NCBI GenBank assembly: GCA_944323445.1
Contig: CALUSM010000004.1
Location: 1 to 64,000 of the forward strand
Source: an uncultured Bacteroidales bacterium
GTDB taxonomy: Bacteria; Bacteroidota; Bacteroidia; Bacteroidales; UBA932
DNA length: 64,000 bases
Direction of reading: 5' to 3'
In this document: positions 26,675 to 35,548 of the stretch, piece by piece
How the letters are laid out: each line of letters begins with the position of its first letter
Numbering within the stretch: the first letter of the stretch is position 1
Translations under genes and position numbers: made by a program
Notes under the pieces: generated by a model
The model's database searches: none
The model's input: only the letters and a program-made list of their open reading frames with translations
What the model was told of the DNA's origin: nothing

Positions 26675-27019
26675 ATGGAAGGAGAAAGCACCCGCCAGCT
26701 CAAAGTGGCCAAGGAGCTCCAGAGACATCTGGCCGAGATCATCCGTTCCAAGGGCATGGCCTCCTGGGACGGAGCTCTCGTGTCGGTGAGCGGAGTGACC
26801 ATAAGCCCGGACCTTGCAGTGGCCAAGGTCTACGTCAGCATCTTCCCCTCGGCCAAGCAGGAGAAGGTCTTCAGGATGATCCAGGAGTCGGGCCGCTCCA
26901 TGCGCGGAGAGCTGGGCCGCCAGATGGCCAAGCAGCTGCGCATCATACCCGAGCTGATCTTCTACCTGGACGACTCTCTGGACTACGTGGAGCACATCGA
27001 CGAGCTGCTCGCCAAGTAG
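26675..27019 (+). CDS. rbfA: 30S ribosome-binding factor A
   Basis: 114 residues, the usual RbfA length. The family pattern is visible: QLKVAKELQRHLAEII at the N-terminus, VSGVTISPDLAVAKVYVSIF in the core, and LRIIPELIFYLDDSLDYVEH near the end (RxxPELxFxxDxSxxxxxxI). It assists 16S rRNA maturation. It is cotranscribed with tyrS upstream and, after 3 bp, the permease downstream. Confidence 0.93.
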   Translation: MEGESTRQLKVAKELQRHLAEIIRSKGMASWDGALVSVSGVTISPDLAVAKVYVSIFPSAKQEKVFRMIQESGRSMRGELGRQMAKQLRIIPELIFYLDDSLDYVEHIDELLAK

Positions 27020-27022
27020 CCC

Positions 27023-28234
27023 ATGCATCTGCCGCAGTTCATAGCCCGGCGTTACCTCTTCGCCAAGAAGTCGCACAACGTCATCAACATCATCTCGCTC
27101 ATCAGCGCGATAGGCATAGCCGTGGGCTCCTGCGCCCTGATCATGGTGCTGTCGATATACAACGGATTCGAGGACGTGGTACGCGGGATGTACGACAGGG
27201 CCATGCCCGACATAGCTGTCACCTGCGACTCATCCAAATATTTCCGCACCGACACAGAGGCCTTCGACGCCGTCCGCTCGATGCCCTCCGTAGTCTCATT
27301 CACCGAAAGCGTCGAGGAGACCGTCTTCCTGACCTACGACCGCGAGGAGGGCACCGCCCTGCTCAAAGGCGTGGAGCAGAGCTACACCGAGAACCCCGAG
27401 ATACAGTCCTGCATCATCGACGGAGAGTTCACCCTGATGCACGGGGAGGTGGCCCAGGCCGTCACCGGACGCGGACTGGCTGTGGAAATGGGCATAATGC
27501 CCCGCTTCCTCGACCCCATCACCGTCTATTTCCCCGCCCGCGACCGGGACATATCCTTAGTCAATCCGGCGGCATCCCTCAACAGCGAGCGGTTCTTCCC
27601 CATAGGCACCTTCTTCTCGGGCAATGAGGGCTACAGCAACACCCTCTTCGTCCCCATCGAGCGGGCCCGCAGGCTCATAGGACTCCAGGACAATGAGGCA
27701 GGCACCGTGGAGCTCCGGCTCGCCCCCGGCTCCGACGTCCGTCAGGCAGTGAAGGAGGTCCGCTCCGCCCTCGGCCCCGGCTTCACCGTCAAGGACAAAT
27801 ACATGCAGAACGAGACCGTCTACCGCATGATGCGCATCGAGAAGGTAGTCATCTTCATGATCCTGCTCTTCATCATCATCGTGGTCTCCTGCAACGTCTT
27901 CGGCTCCCTGACCATGCTCATCATCGAGAAGCGGGACGACATCGCCACCCTCCAGCACCTCGGAGCCCGTCCGGCCCTGATCCGCCGCATCTTCTTCGAC
28001 GAGGGCTGGATGATTATCCTGCTCGGAGCCGTCATCGGCCTGGCCGTCGGTATCGTCCTCTGCCTCATCCAGCAGCACGTCGGCGTCATCCGCATGCCCG
28101 GCAGCTTCGTAGTCGAGTACTACCCCGTCGTCATCAAGCCCGGCGACATCCTCATCACCCTCGCCGGCATCGCCCTCATCGGCCTTTTCATCACCGCCCT
28201 CCCTACCCGCCGCACCCTTTCAAAAATTTTTTAA
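27023..28234 (+). CDS. FtsX-like permease, LolC/LolE type
   Basis: 403 residues with four membrane helices in the LolCE/MacB arrangement: one near the N-terminus (HNVINIISLISAIGIAVGSC), a large periplasmic domain, then three (VVIFMILLFIIIVVSCNVFG, WMIILLGAVIGLAVGIVLCL, ITLAGIALIGLFITALPTR). The FARRYLFAKKSHN-type start and IEKRDDIATLQHLGA loop are typical of lipoprotein-releasing permeases. The partner ATPase is not encoded next to it. Its conserved position after rbfA is common in Bacteroidota. Confidence 0.9.
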   Translation: MHLPQFIARRYLFAKKSHNVINIISLISAIGIAVGSCALIMVLSIYNGFEDVVRGMYDRAMPDIAVTCDSSKYFRTDTEAFDAVRSMPSVVSFTESVEETVFLTYDREEGTALLKGVEQSYTENPEIQSCIIDGEFTLMHGEVAQAVTGRGLAVEMGIMPRFLDPITVYFPARDRDISLVNPAASLNSERFFPIGTFFSGNEGYSNTLFVPIERARRLIGLQDNEAGTVELRLAPGSDVRQAVKEVRSALGPGFTVKDKYMQNETVYRMMRIEKVVIFMILLFIIIVVSCNVFGSLTMLIIEKRDDIATLQHLGARPALIRRIFFDEGWMIILLGAVIGLAVGIVLCLIQQHVGVIRMPGSFVVEYYPVVIKPGDILITLAGIALIGLFITALPTRRTLSKIF

Positions 28235-28329
28235 AAATTTTTCACTTTCCGTGCAACAAAAACAGCGGAACCTGCATCTATGTAGTAGGTTTAGGTTTTA
28301 GTACACAAGGAAGGGGTACCTATTGTAGC

Positions 28330-28349
28330 AGAGGGGTGCCTCTTTTTTT
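28330..28349 (+). terminator. Short hairpin terminator after the tyrS-rbfA-permease operon
   Basis: AGAGG (28330-28334) pairs with CCTCT (28339-28343) around a GGTG loop, followed by a run of T to 28349. Confidence 0.55.
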
Positions 28350-29067
28350 ATATCTTTTAAAATGATTATCCGCAAAGATACCCCCGCATCCTTCACGTTA
28401 CTTTTTAGTTGAGCTGCATACGCTTGAATATAAGCACTTTATCAATCTAATGAAATTTTAAATGGGGCGGATTATGCTCAGAAAAAGCCTTTTTGCCGTC
28501 ACTTAACTTTTTGCGCAAAATACAAGACCCGGTCAATCAGAAGATTGCATTATAACTAAAAAGTAACGTGGACAGCGGGGTTGGCCCGGATGAATGACAC
28601 GTCGTTTTTTTTCGTTCACCCTATCAGCATGTTGTCCCGTGATGCCATGACGCTCTGATGTTCTGATGCGGCAGACCGAAAGCCACTAAACCGACTGGTT
28701 GAAAAGACGTCCTTGACATTCTGGAAGTTATGAGCGGGCGTGATGTTATGTTACCATAAAATAGCAGCCAAAAGCGGATTTCAGTCCCACTAAATACAGT
28801 AGTTGCATAGAACATGCAGCGCAGCAAGCTGTTTAAAGCGACTATTCGGTTTAGTGAGAAACGGTGGGGGTTCCCAAAAAAATCGGACACAAAAGAATGA
28901 GTTTGGAAAGAAAAGAAAGTCACCGGGTTGAGTTACTGTGAGTCGTGTCTGCTACACAGGGTGAGCTACTACAAGGGCCTTAGGCGGATGAGGCCAGCCA
29001 CGAAGCGCTCAGAGCACCAGGCCGGCGCTAATTGAGGGGTATCTTTGCGGATAATCATATATCTTTT
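28350..29067. mobile_element. Gene-free element with 23-bp terminal inverted repeats and flanking 9-bp direct repeats (MITE-like)
   Basis: The 23-bp sequence at 28362-28384 (starting ATGATTATCCGCAAAGATAC) is perfectly inverted at 29036-29058. The 9-mer ATATCTTTT lies just outside each end, at 28350-28358 (three bases away) and 29059-29067 (adjacent), resembling a target-site duplication. The 650-bp interior has no convincing gene and is AT-richer than its surroundings. Each terminal repeat carries a TATCTTTG box pointing outward (28373-28380 on minus, 29040-29047 on plus). It could be a non-autonomous transposon, or an invertible segment. The call rests only on this structure. Confidence 0.5.
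28394..28570. repeat. Nested 17-bp inverted repeat enclosing 143 bp
   Basis: CACGTTACTTTTTAGTT (28394-28410) is perfectly inverted at 28554-28570. The enclosed AT-rich DNA contains a near -7 box on the minus strand (TATTTTGC). The pair lies asymmetrically inside the larger inverted-repeat element, so it could be a second, nested element or an invertible promoter. No recombinase is nearby. Confidence 0.7.
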
Positions 29068-29070
29068 TGC

Positions 29071-29078
29071 TATCTTTG
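29071..29078 (+). promoter_or_regulatory. -7 box TATCTTTG before the transaldolase remnant
   Basis: Exact TAnnTTTG match 32 bp before the ATG at 29111, just outside the inverted-repeat element. It could now drive the downstream sulfatase. Confidence 0.55.
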
Positions 29079-29110
29079 CTAAATGTATAACAAAAAGCAA
29101 CCACAACATC

Positions 29111-29314
29111 ATGAAATTCTTTCTAGACACAGCCAATCTGGACAAGATCCGCGAGGTCTACGCCATGGGCGTGCTAGACGGAGTGACCACCAACCCTTCT
29201 CTGATGGCCAAAGAAGGCATCAAGGGACTGCTCAAGCACCCCCTGACCGACTCCGGGCTCGCCAAATTCCTCAAGGACTATCACAAGGAAACGGTTAGTC
29301 CGGTACAACCATGA
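29111..29314 (+). pseudogene. Transaldolase / fructose-6-phosphate aldolase with most of its centre deleted
   Basis: 67 residues remain of a family that is normally about 215-220. The N-terminal part [20 protein letters not shown], continuing [19 protein letters not shown], is intact, and is joined directly to the usual C-terminal [18 protein letters not shown]. In intact homologues a second IKG immediately precedes LLKHPLTD, so recombination between two ATCAAGGG-like stretches could have removed the middle, including the catalytic Lys. The tail past DYHK is atypical and its stop overlaps the sulfatase ATG by 4 bp (ATGA). Confidence 0.85.
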
Positions 29315-30840
29315 ACAACATGATAAAAGAACTGCTCCTGCCGCTGCTCGCAGCCTCTCCTGCAGCAGCGGCTCAGGCACAGCCGGATGCTGCTGACCAC
29401 CCGCAGAATTCCAGGCCCAATGTAGTGATAATCTACGCTGACGACCTGGGCTACGGAGACCTGTCCTGTTATGGAGCACACCGGGTCAGCACCCCGAATA
29501 CAGACCGTATAGCCGGAGAGGGCATCCGCTTTACTGACGCTCATGCAGTCGCCTCGACCAGCACCCCCTCGCGTTTCTCCCTGCTTACCGGCATCTACGC
29601 TTTCCGCCAGGAGGGTACCGGAGTGGCACAGGGAGATGCTGCCAGCATCATTCATCCCAATACATACACTCTGGCCGATATGTTCTCGCAGGCCGGCTAT
29701 GCCACGGCAGCCATAGGCAAATGGCATCTCGGCCTTGGTTCCGAATCGGGAGCCCAGGACTGGAACGGAGAGATAGACATCACCCCGGCCGACTTAGGCT
29801 TCGGCACTCACTATATCATGGCCGCTACCGCCGACCGGACTCCGTGCGTATTTATTGAAAACGGAAGGATAGCGGACTTCGACCCCTCCGCCCCAGTGGA
29901 GGTGAGCTACAAAGGCCCGTTCGAGGATGTTCCCGACTATCACCGGACTCCGGCCTCGGAGTTCAAGCTCCGCTCTTCCCACGGTCATGACAATGCGGTG
30001 GTCAACGGCATAGGCCGCATCGGCTACATGAAAGGCGGCGGCAAGGCCCTGTGGAAGGATGAGAATATCGCGGACTCGATTACCGCCCACGCCGTAGAAT
30101 TCATCCGGAAGCACAGCGGCGGGCCGTTCTTCCTGTATTTCGCCACCAACGACGTGCATGTGCCGCGCATGCCCCACGAGAGATTCCGCGGCAAGAGCCC
30201 GATGGGCCTCAGGGGCGAGGCCATCCTGCAGTTTGACTACAGCGTCGGTCAGATTCTCGACGCCCTCGAGCAGGCCGGAATACGGGACAACACCATCATC
30301 ATCCTCACCAGCGACAACGGACCTGTGCTGGACGACGGCTACGCGGATTCCGCCGCTGAGCTTGTCGGAGACCACAGCATCACAGGAGGCCTCCGCGGCA
30401 GCAAGTACAGCGCCTTCGAAGGCGGCACCCGCATTCCCGCCGTCATCTCCTGGCCCGGACGGATAACACGGCCTTCTGTATCCGGCGCCCTCATTTCCCA
30501 GATAGACCTGTTCCGCTCCCTCGCCTCCATCATCGAAGCAGAGCTGCCCGAAGGCGCCGCTCCCGACAGCCACGACCTCTCGGAAGTGCTTCTCGGCGCC
30601 GACACTACCGGCCGTGACTGGATAGTCGAATGGTCCTACACCCTCTCAGTCCGTACCCGCGAGTGGAAATACATCGCTCCCAACGACTACCCCAAATCCC
30701 TTTCCTGGTGCCCCGGCATAGAGACCGGCACTGAGCCCGTCCCTCAGCTCTACCGCCTCCCCGACGAGCACACAAACGTAGCACCCCAACATCCGGACAC
30801 TGTCGCCGAGCTGCAGAAACTATTGGAAGAGATTTTTTGA
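29311..30840 (+). CDS. Secreted serine-type sulfatase
   Basis: 509 residues with a signal peptide (to AQAQP, about 25). Family S1 sulfatase features: metal-binding [14 protein letters not shown], the modification motif STPSR starting at Ser84 (the serine form of C/S-x-P-S-R, matured to formylglycine by an anSME-type enzyme), GKWHLG, TSDNG and [18 protein letters not shown]. It removes sulfate from sulfated glycans or other sulfate esters. The anSME gene is not in the window. Its ATG overlaps the stop of the transaldolase remnant, so it probably depends on that gene's promoter. Confidence 0.92.
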   Translation: MNNMIKELLLPLLAASPAAAAQAQPDAADHPQNSRPNVVIIYADDLGYGDLSCYGAHRVSTPNTDRIAGEGIRFTDAHAVASTSTPSRFSLLTGIYAFRQEGTGVAQGDAASIIHPNTYTLADMFSQAGYATAAIGKWHLGLGSESGAQDWNGEIDITPADLGFGTHYIMAATADRTPCVFIENGRIADFDPSAPVEVSYKGPFEDVPDYHRTPASEFKLRSSHGHDNAVVNGIGRIGYMKGGGKALWKDENIADSITAHAVEFIRKHSGGPFFLYFATNDVHVPRMPHERFRGKSPMGLRGEAILQFDYSVGQILDALEQAGIRDNTIIILTSDNGPVLDDGYADSAAELVGDHSITGGLRGSKYSAFEGGTRIPAVISWPGRITRPSVSGALISQIDLFRSLASIIEAELPEGAAPDSHDLSEVLLGADTTGRDWIVEWSYTLSVRTREWKYIAPNDYPKSLSWCPGIETGTEPVPQLYRLPDEHTNVAPQHPDTVAELQKLLEEIF

Positions 30841-30883
30841 CTTCCGGGCTTCTAATGCGTATATCCTGTAAAAGCGAAAACGC

Positions 30884-31423
30884 ATGAGCATCCAAGAGAC
30901 AATACAGGCCGCAGCGGCCGGGGACCACCGGGCTTTCGCCGCCATCGTGGAGCAATACCGGCAGATGGTATGGCGCGTGGCCCTGCGGATGCTCGGCGAC
31001 CCGGACGAGGCGGAGGACGCGGTACAGGAGACATTCATCCGGGCTTGGAAGGCCCTCCCGGGCTTCGACCGGCGCTACAGCCCCGCCACCTGGCTCGGGA
31101 CCATTGCCGCCCGCCTGTGCTGCGACATCCTGCGGAAGCGCTCGGCACACAGGAAGTTCGAGACAGATGTAGTCTGGACCAATGCCAGGGAGAGGGCGGA
31201 GGACCCGGAAAGCGGAAGTCTCGCCCGAGAGCTCGAAGCCCGGCTCAGGCGGGTCATTCAGACTCTCTCCCCGATGCAGCGGACAGCCTTCGTCCTCCAC
31301 GAGATAGAGCAGCTTCCATTCGAGGAGGTCCGCAGAGCCACCGGCTGGAGCGCAGTGCAGCTCAAGAGCAACCTCTACCTCGCCCGGCAGAAGGTCCGGA
31401 AGGCCCTCGAAAAAGAATTGTAA
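30884..31423 (+). CDS. ECF-type RNA polymerase sigma factor
   Basis: 179 residues. Region 2 is seen as AIVEQYRQMVWRVALRMLGD, then DPDEAEDAVQETFIRAWKAL, and region 4 as LSPMQRTAFVLHEIEQLPFEEVRRATGWSAVQLKS (in two parts), the sigma-70 family helix-turn-helix. It has no obvious fused C-terminal domain. The next gene starts 19 bp downstream and the third overlaps the second by 20 bp, so this is a compact three-gene operon typical of an envelope-sensing sigma and its regulators. Confidence 0.93.
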   Translation: MSIQETIQAAAAGDHRAFAAIVEQYRQMVWRVALRMLGDPDEAEDAVQETFIRAWKALPGFDRRYSPATWLGTIAARLCCDILRKRSAHRKFETDVVWTNARERAEDPESGSLARELEARLRRVIQTLSPMQRTAFVLHEIEQLPFEEVRRATGWSAVQLKSNLYLARQKVRKALEKEL

Positions 31424-31442
31424 ACAGAAAAATACCGCAGTT

Positions 31443-31832
31443 ATGGACAAATACAGACAATTCATAGAAGATGTGCGCCGCTCCCGGCCGCAGATGCCTC
31501 ATCCGGAGGAGGTCACCGCGCGGATAGCGGAACACACAGGAGCAATGCCGCAGGACACTACTGCACGACCCGACCCGCTCCGCACAGGCCGCATCCGCCT
31601 CGCTGCGGCCCTCACCGGAATTGCCGCAGCTGCCTCGCTGGTATTGACCCTGTCGCAGGCCCTCTCTTCCGAAGGAACTGAGGGAATGACAGACGTCTGC
31701 ACCATCTCCGCCGCAGTTGCTGGCAGACACAGTATTGACAGATACCGCGAACTACAGGTACAGGCTCGACGCTATTCCGCAGCCAAGGCCCGCGCCCTAA
31801 AAATCTACCGCCATGAAAACATTGAAAATTAG
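31443..31832 (+). CDS. Small single-pass membrane protein, probable anti-sigma or regulator
   Basis: 129 residues. A polar N-terminal half (about 50 residues, HPEEVTARIAEHTG) precedes one hydrophobic helix (RLAAALTGIAAAASLVLTL) and a short polar tail. It lies immediately after the ECF sigma gene and overlaps the next gene by 20 bp. Size, topology and position suggest a membrane anti-sigma factor, but no zinc-binding HxxxCxxC motif is present and I recognise no family. Function is inferred from context only. Confidence 0.55.
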   Translation: MDKYRQFIEDVRRSRPQMPHPEEVTARIAEHTGAMPQDTTARPDPLRTGRIRLAAALTGIAAAASLVLTLSQALSSEGTEGMTDVCTISAAVAGRHSIDRYRELQVQARRYSAAKARALKIYRHENIEN

Positions 31833-32898
31833 CATTTCTCTAATCATCTCAGCACTGCTTACCACTTCCTGCGTCACCTGGTACACAGTGGCCCCGGAGA
31901 TTCATCCTGACGGAAGCATGACCATGAGCATATATGCGGAAGCCGACTCCGCCTGCATTGTCGGAGACCGTTCCAGCCATCCCTTCCTCTTCGCACCCGA
32001 CGGGAGTTGGAGCCTCGAGCCCCTGCCCGGGAACCGGACATTCCACTTCCTCAACGACTCTATAACGCACAACTACGTTGCCCGCCGGGAATTTGCCCGT
32101 AGTGACACCGCCGCCCGCATGGTACCCGCCTCCGAGGAGGTAGCCGGACTGCCCTACCTACGCGGACACGAGAACTGGAGCCGCCGCTGGGGACTGTTCT
32201 TCCACACCTACAGTTACTCCTGCCGATTCCCCGGTATAGCCGGACAGATGCCCGTCGCCCCGGAAGAGTGCATGAACCCCCAAACGATACACCGTTGGTT
32301 CGGAGACCGGGACAGCCGCTACGACGGGATGAACGGAGCCGAGATTTACGACGGAGTGCTCAGCCCCGCCTCCGAGGAGTACTGCAACTGGTTTAATGAG
32401 TGCTACTACCGGGAGTATTGCAGGGTCCTCAGCTCCGGCACCGGCAAGCGTCTGACACAGCAGCAGGAGATGGATGTGATAGAGAAATTCCGGGAATCCC
32501 TCGACTTCTTCAACGGCACCGCAACCGTCAACAGTGCCAGCGTCATCGAGGCCGCCCGCCTGATGGATACTGTGACTGGCGGCACGGCCTTCTCCGAAGC
32601 AGCCGCGGACCATGCCGACCGATGGGCTGAGACGCTCAGCGCCCGCGAGGAAGAACTGCTCGCCCCCTTCATCTACGCCCTGCGCTACACCGTCACCATG
32701 CCGGGCCGCCTGACCTCCGCCAACACGGCACTAATAGATGAAGGCATCCCTGTCTGGAAAGTGGACGGCTTCCGCCTCCTCGCCGGCGACCTGACCGTTG
32801 AGGCCACCTCCCGCCGTGCCAACCCCCTCGGCTTCATCCTCCTCGGCCTCATCGTTCTGGTCAGCGCAGTCATCTTTTTCCATCCACGCCGCTACTGA
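31813..32898 (+). CDS. Lipoprotein with a C-terminal membrane helix, sigma-operon associated
   Basis: 361 residues. The N-terminus is a lipoprotein signal (LIISALLTTSC, Cys20). A large Trp/Tyr-rich soluble region follows (NWSRRWGLFFHTYSYSCRF, EEYCNWFNECYYREYC). The C-terminus ends with a short DLTVEATSRRAN stretch and one transmembrane helix (PLGFILLGLIVLVSAVIFF) plus HPRRY. Lipid anchor plus C-terminal helix means it may be tethered to the inner membrane at both ends. No known family was recognised; it is likely the sensor, or a target, of the ECF sigma encoded two genes upstream. Confidence 0.6.
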   Translation: MKTLKISISLIISALLTTSCVTWYTVAPEIHPDGSMTMSIYAEADSACIVGDRSSHPFLFAPDGSWSLEPLPGNRTFHFLNDSITHNYVARREFARSDTAARMVPASEEVAGLPYLRGHENWSRRWGLFFHTYSYSCRFPGIAGQMPVAPEECMNPQTIHRWFGDRDSRYDGMNGAEIYDGVLSPASEEYCNWFNECYYREYCRVLSSGTGKRLTQQQEMDVIEKFRESLDFFNGTATVNSASVIEAARLMDTVTGGTAFSEAAADHADRWAETLSAREEELLAPFIYALRYTVTMPGRLTSANTALIDEGIPVWKVDGFRLLAGDLTVEATSRRANPLGFILLGLIVLVSAVIFFHPRRY

Positions 32899-32914
32899 CA
32901 TATACAATCCAATG

Positions 32915-34065
32915 TCACATATTGCGCCAGGAGAGCACTTCGCCCGAAGAAGTCATGAGCGGAGTCTCTCCGGCGTAGATGACAGAACGCCGGGAAGGTG
33001 AGACACCGGAAAGTCCGGCCCAATAGTCAAGTCCATTGAAATAGTCGGTGGAGAATGTGGCCCCGGATTTTATCTCGTAGGCATGCTGGCTGTCCCCTGC
33101 CGTTACAATCAAGTCCACCTCATGTCCGGCGCTGTCTCTCCAGAATGAGAGCACCGGGTCTATGCCGCGATTGAGACTGCGCTTGAGGATTTCATTGACA
33201 ACCATATTTTCGAACAGGCCTCCTCTGAGATAATGCGTAGACACCTGCTCCGGACTCTTAATGTCCAGCAGCGAACAGGCCAGGCCGGTATCGTAGAAAT
33301 AGAGTTTGGGCGATTTTACCAGTCTCTTGGAAAAATTGCGGTAATCCGGCCTCAGAAAATATACTATATAACTCTCCTCCAGCACTGACAGCCATGAGTC
33401 CACGGTCGGAGAAGTCACTCCACATTCTACGGCCAATGATGATTTGTTCAGTATCTGCCCGATACGTCCTGCACACAGACGGACCAACTTACGGAACCTC
33501 GACAGGTCCTCTATGGCTTTCATCTGCCGTACGTCTTTTTCCAGATAGGACTTTATGTAACTTGGAAAATAATCCACGGGGTGAATCCCGCGGTCATACA
33601 GAGCCGGGTACGAACCATAGAAAATCTCCGCATCGACATTTTCCGGAAGAATACCTGCCTGCCCCATCTCCTCATGAGACAAGGGCAACAACGTCAACAG
33701 CGCCGTCCTGCCTGCCAGAGACTGGTCTATCGCTTCCATCAACTCAAAATTCTGCGACCCTGTCAGGACATACATTCCCATTTCCCGGGACTTGTCCGCA
33801 TGGGTCTGCAGATAGGAAAGGATAGACGGAACCCTCTGCACCTCGTCAATTATCGTCTTGGAAGGATAGGTAGCAATGAATCCTCTCGGGTCCTTTAAGG
33901 CAAACTCTCTGTTGTCCAAGTCTTCAAGAGAAACTTGCCTGAAATCCGGAAATGCCGTCTCAGCAAGAGTTGATTTACCGGACTGCCTTGGCCCTGTGAT
34001 AGTTACAAATGGAATTTGACTGCAAGCTGCTGCAATTTATCTACCGCTGTTCTTCCTATTTTCAT
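32915..34065 (-). pseudogene. DUF4143-family AAA ATPase with a frameshift just before Walker A
   Basis: From ATG 34065 the frame reads MKIGRTAVDKLQQLAVKF and then hits a stop; one base further on, the expected continuation PFVTITGPRQSGKSTLAE is in another frame and runs to 32915. Loss of one T in the run near 34010-34016 explains the break. The rest is complete: IIDEVQRVPS (Walker B), VLTGSQNFEL (sensor), a DUF4143 C-terminal domain with LYFYDTGLACSLL, GGLFENMVVNEILK and SAGHEVDLIV. A shortened product starting at the internal ATG 33919 would lack Walker A. Compare the more degraded relative at 2820-2968. Confidence 0.8.
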
Positions 34066-34116
34066 TTTGCATCATTTTTTTGCAAATTTAAAATTAAATC
34101 TTAAATCTGCAAAAAA

Positions 34117-34150
34117 CTGCCGCAATCATCATCAATGACGATTGCGGCAG
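34117..34150 (-). terminator. Rho-independent terminator of the histidine phosphatase gene
   Basis: CTGCCGCAATC (34117-34127) pairs perfectly with GATTGCGGCAG (34140-34150); six A on the left become a U-run on the minus transcript. Confidence 0.85.
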
Positions 34151-34179
34151 CATTATAATAAAACATGTAATCTGGACAA

Positions 34180-34827
34180 TCATTTGACTGCCACCGAGAG
34201 CTGCATTGTAGCCATATGTCTGTTCATCCAGTCTAAAGTCCAGCCCATACCACCGCTATAAGTAAGGCGGGTCATGCCGAGATTGTCCATACCCAATTTA
34301 TGAGTCATGCTTGCACACGATCCAAGTACGCCGCGGAGAAAACATTTGAACGCAACTCCATGACCTACTATAAGAAATTCCCCTTTTTCATACCGGTTAA
34401 GAATTTCCTGCTCAATAAAATCAGTCATACGTATCTCTACATCGTGTTGGCTTTCTCCCCCTGGCGGACAGAAAAAGGGATTTTCACATTCCAGTCTATG
34501 CCTGATTTCAGGTGTATAAATCTCCGTTCTTAACTTTCCCTCCCATGCTCCCTGAGAAAGTTCCTCCAAGCGATTGGAATAGACCACTGCATTTGCTGCA
34601 CTATCTGTTATCAGTCCCATGGCATCCAAAGTCTGACGAGCCCTAAAAGCAGTAGAACAAAATATTTTATCAAACATCATTCCACTGTCTCTTATCGCCT
34701 TTCCGGTAGCGACAGCCTGTTCAATCCCATATGAAGTCAGCGGAAGATCTGAGCTCCTTCCTCCTATGACATCATTCATGACATTTAAATATGTCTGCCC
34801 ATGCCTTAACAGATATAGTACAATCAT
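34180..34827 (-). CDS. Histidine phosphatase family protein (phosphoglycerate mutase-like)
   Basis: 215 residues. The branch-1 signature LYLLRHGQT has its catalytic His at residue 9. IFCSTAFRARQT and EELSQGAWEG (with the catalytic Glu) and IVGHGVAFKCFLRG (second His) follow in family order. It is a cytoplasmic phosphatase or mutase; the substrate cannot be told. The gene is AT-richer than the flanking chaperone and Fic genes. It is separated from the next upstream gene by 21 bp, so the two may be cotranscribed. Confidence 0.85.
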   Translation of the reverse strand: MIVLYLLRHGQTYLNVMNDVIGGRSSDLPLTSYGIEQAVATGKAIRDSGMMFDKIFCSTAFRARQTLDAMGLITDSAANAVVYSNRLEELSQGAWEGKLRTEIYTPEIRHRLECENPFFCPPGGESQHDVEIRMTDFIEQEILNRYEKGEFLIVGHGVAFKCFLRGVLGSCASMTHKLGMDNLGMTRLTYSGGMGWTLDWMNRHMATMQLSVAVK

Positions 34828-34848
34828 GTTTTATCAGACTTGGATGTT

Positions 34849-35481
34849 TCAGGCTGCCTGACTGCAGTCAGGAGCACCGTCCTTAATCTTCTTCCAGCCA
34901 CGCAGGATCGTGAAGAACACTACAAGGGTTATTATGGCATTGATGAATCCGCCGACAAACGGGATAATGCTCACAACCGCTCCTACAAGAATCCATATTG
35001 TGCTGGTGTAAAGGACTGCTGCTCCGCTCTTGGCATCTTCAGTATAGGTGGCCGAATCACGGAGGGCCTTGAAGCCTGAAAGGAGTTTGATATAACCGAT
35101 GATTACAAGCACAAGCCATGCTATGCCGCCGATTATGGGTATAAAGTCTGCGACAATGGCCACAATCAGAAGAATGTAGGCGATGTAGATGTCTTTTGCG
35201 GCCTTCTGGTCCGACTCATTGGCCTGTACATCCACAAACTTCTTGATGTTCAGGAAAAACAATACATAACCGGCGATTACGGCTATCTGGCAGATAATGT
35301 CCAGAGTTCCGAATGCGCCTGTAGGGCCGCTCTCTCCCGCAAGAGCTGACAGAAATCCTACGGGGTTCAGAATACCGTCTATCGCCCCGAAAATTGATCC
35401 GAGGATACCTGCGATAGTGTATATCCAAATTGAGTTGATAATCATACCCACACTTTGGGTCCAGACTTGATTTTTTTGCAT
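34849..35481 (-). CDS. Multi-pass inner membrane protein of unknown function
   Basis: 210 residues from the ATG at 35481. Five to six hydrophobic segments are visible, including SIWIYTIAGILGSIFGAI, IICQIAVIAGYVLFFL, YIAYILLIVAIVADFIP, IAWLVLVIIGYIKLL and IWILVGAVVSIIPFVGGFIN. The short polar loop after helix 3 (KKFVDVQANESDQKAAKD) and a cytoplasmic tail (KKIKDGAPDCSQAA) suggest a small integral membrane protein common in gut Bacteroidales. No function is known to me. It precedes the phosphatase on the same strand. Confidence 0.6.
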   Translation of the reverse strand: MQKNQVWTQSVGMIINSIWIYTIAGILGSIFGAIDGILNPVGFLSALAGESGPTGAFGTLDIICQIAVIAGYVLFFLNIKKFVDVQANESDQKAAKDIYIAYILLIVAIVADFIPIIGGIAWLVLVIIGYIKLLSGFKALRDSATYTEDAKSGAAVLYTSTIWILVGAVVSIIPFVGGFINAIITLVVFFTILRGWKKIKDGAPDCSQAA

Positions 35482-35548
35482 AGTGTTTAATTTTATAAGG
35501 TTAGTAACTCCCACAAATTTAACAATAATATTTTTGATTAAAAAAAAA

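Noticed and set aside
27023-28234. Drug-efflux or MacB-type function for the FtsX-like permease
   Set aside because: The sequence fits LolC/LolE-type permeases better, and no ATPase or periplasmic adaptor is adjacent.
28624-28923. 99-codon minus-strand open frame within the inverted-repeat element
   Set aside because: No recognisable motif, no promoter or start context, and irregular composition; more likely a chance frame in AT-rich DNA.
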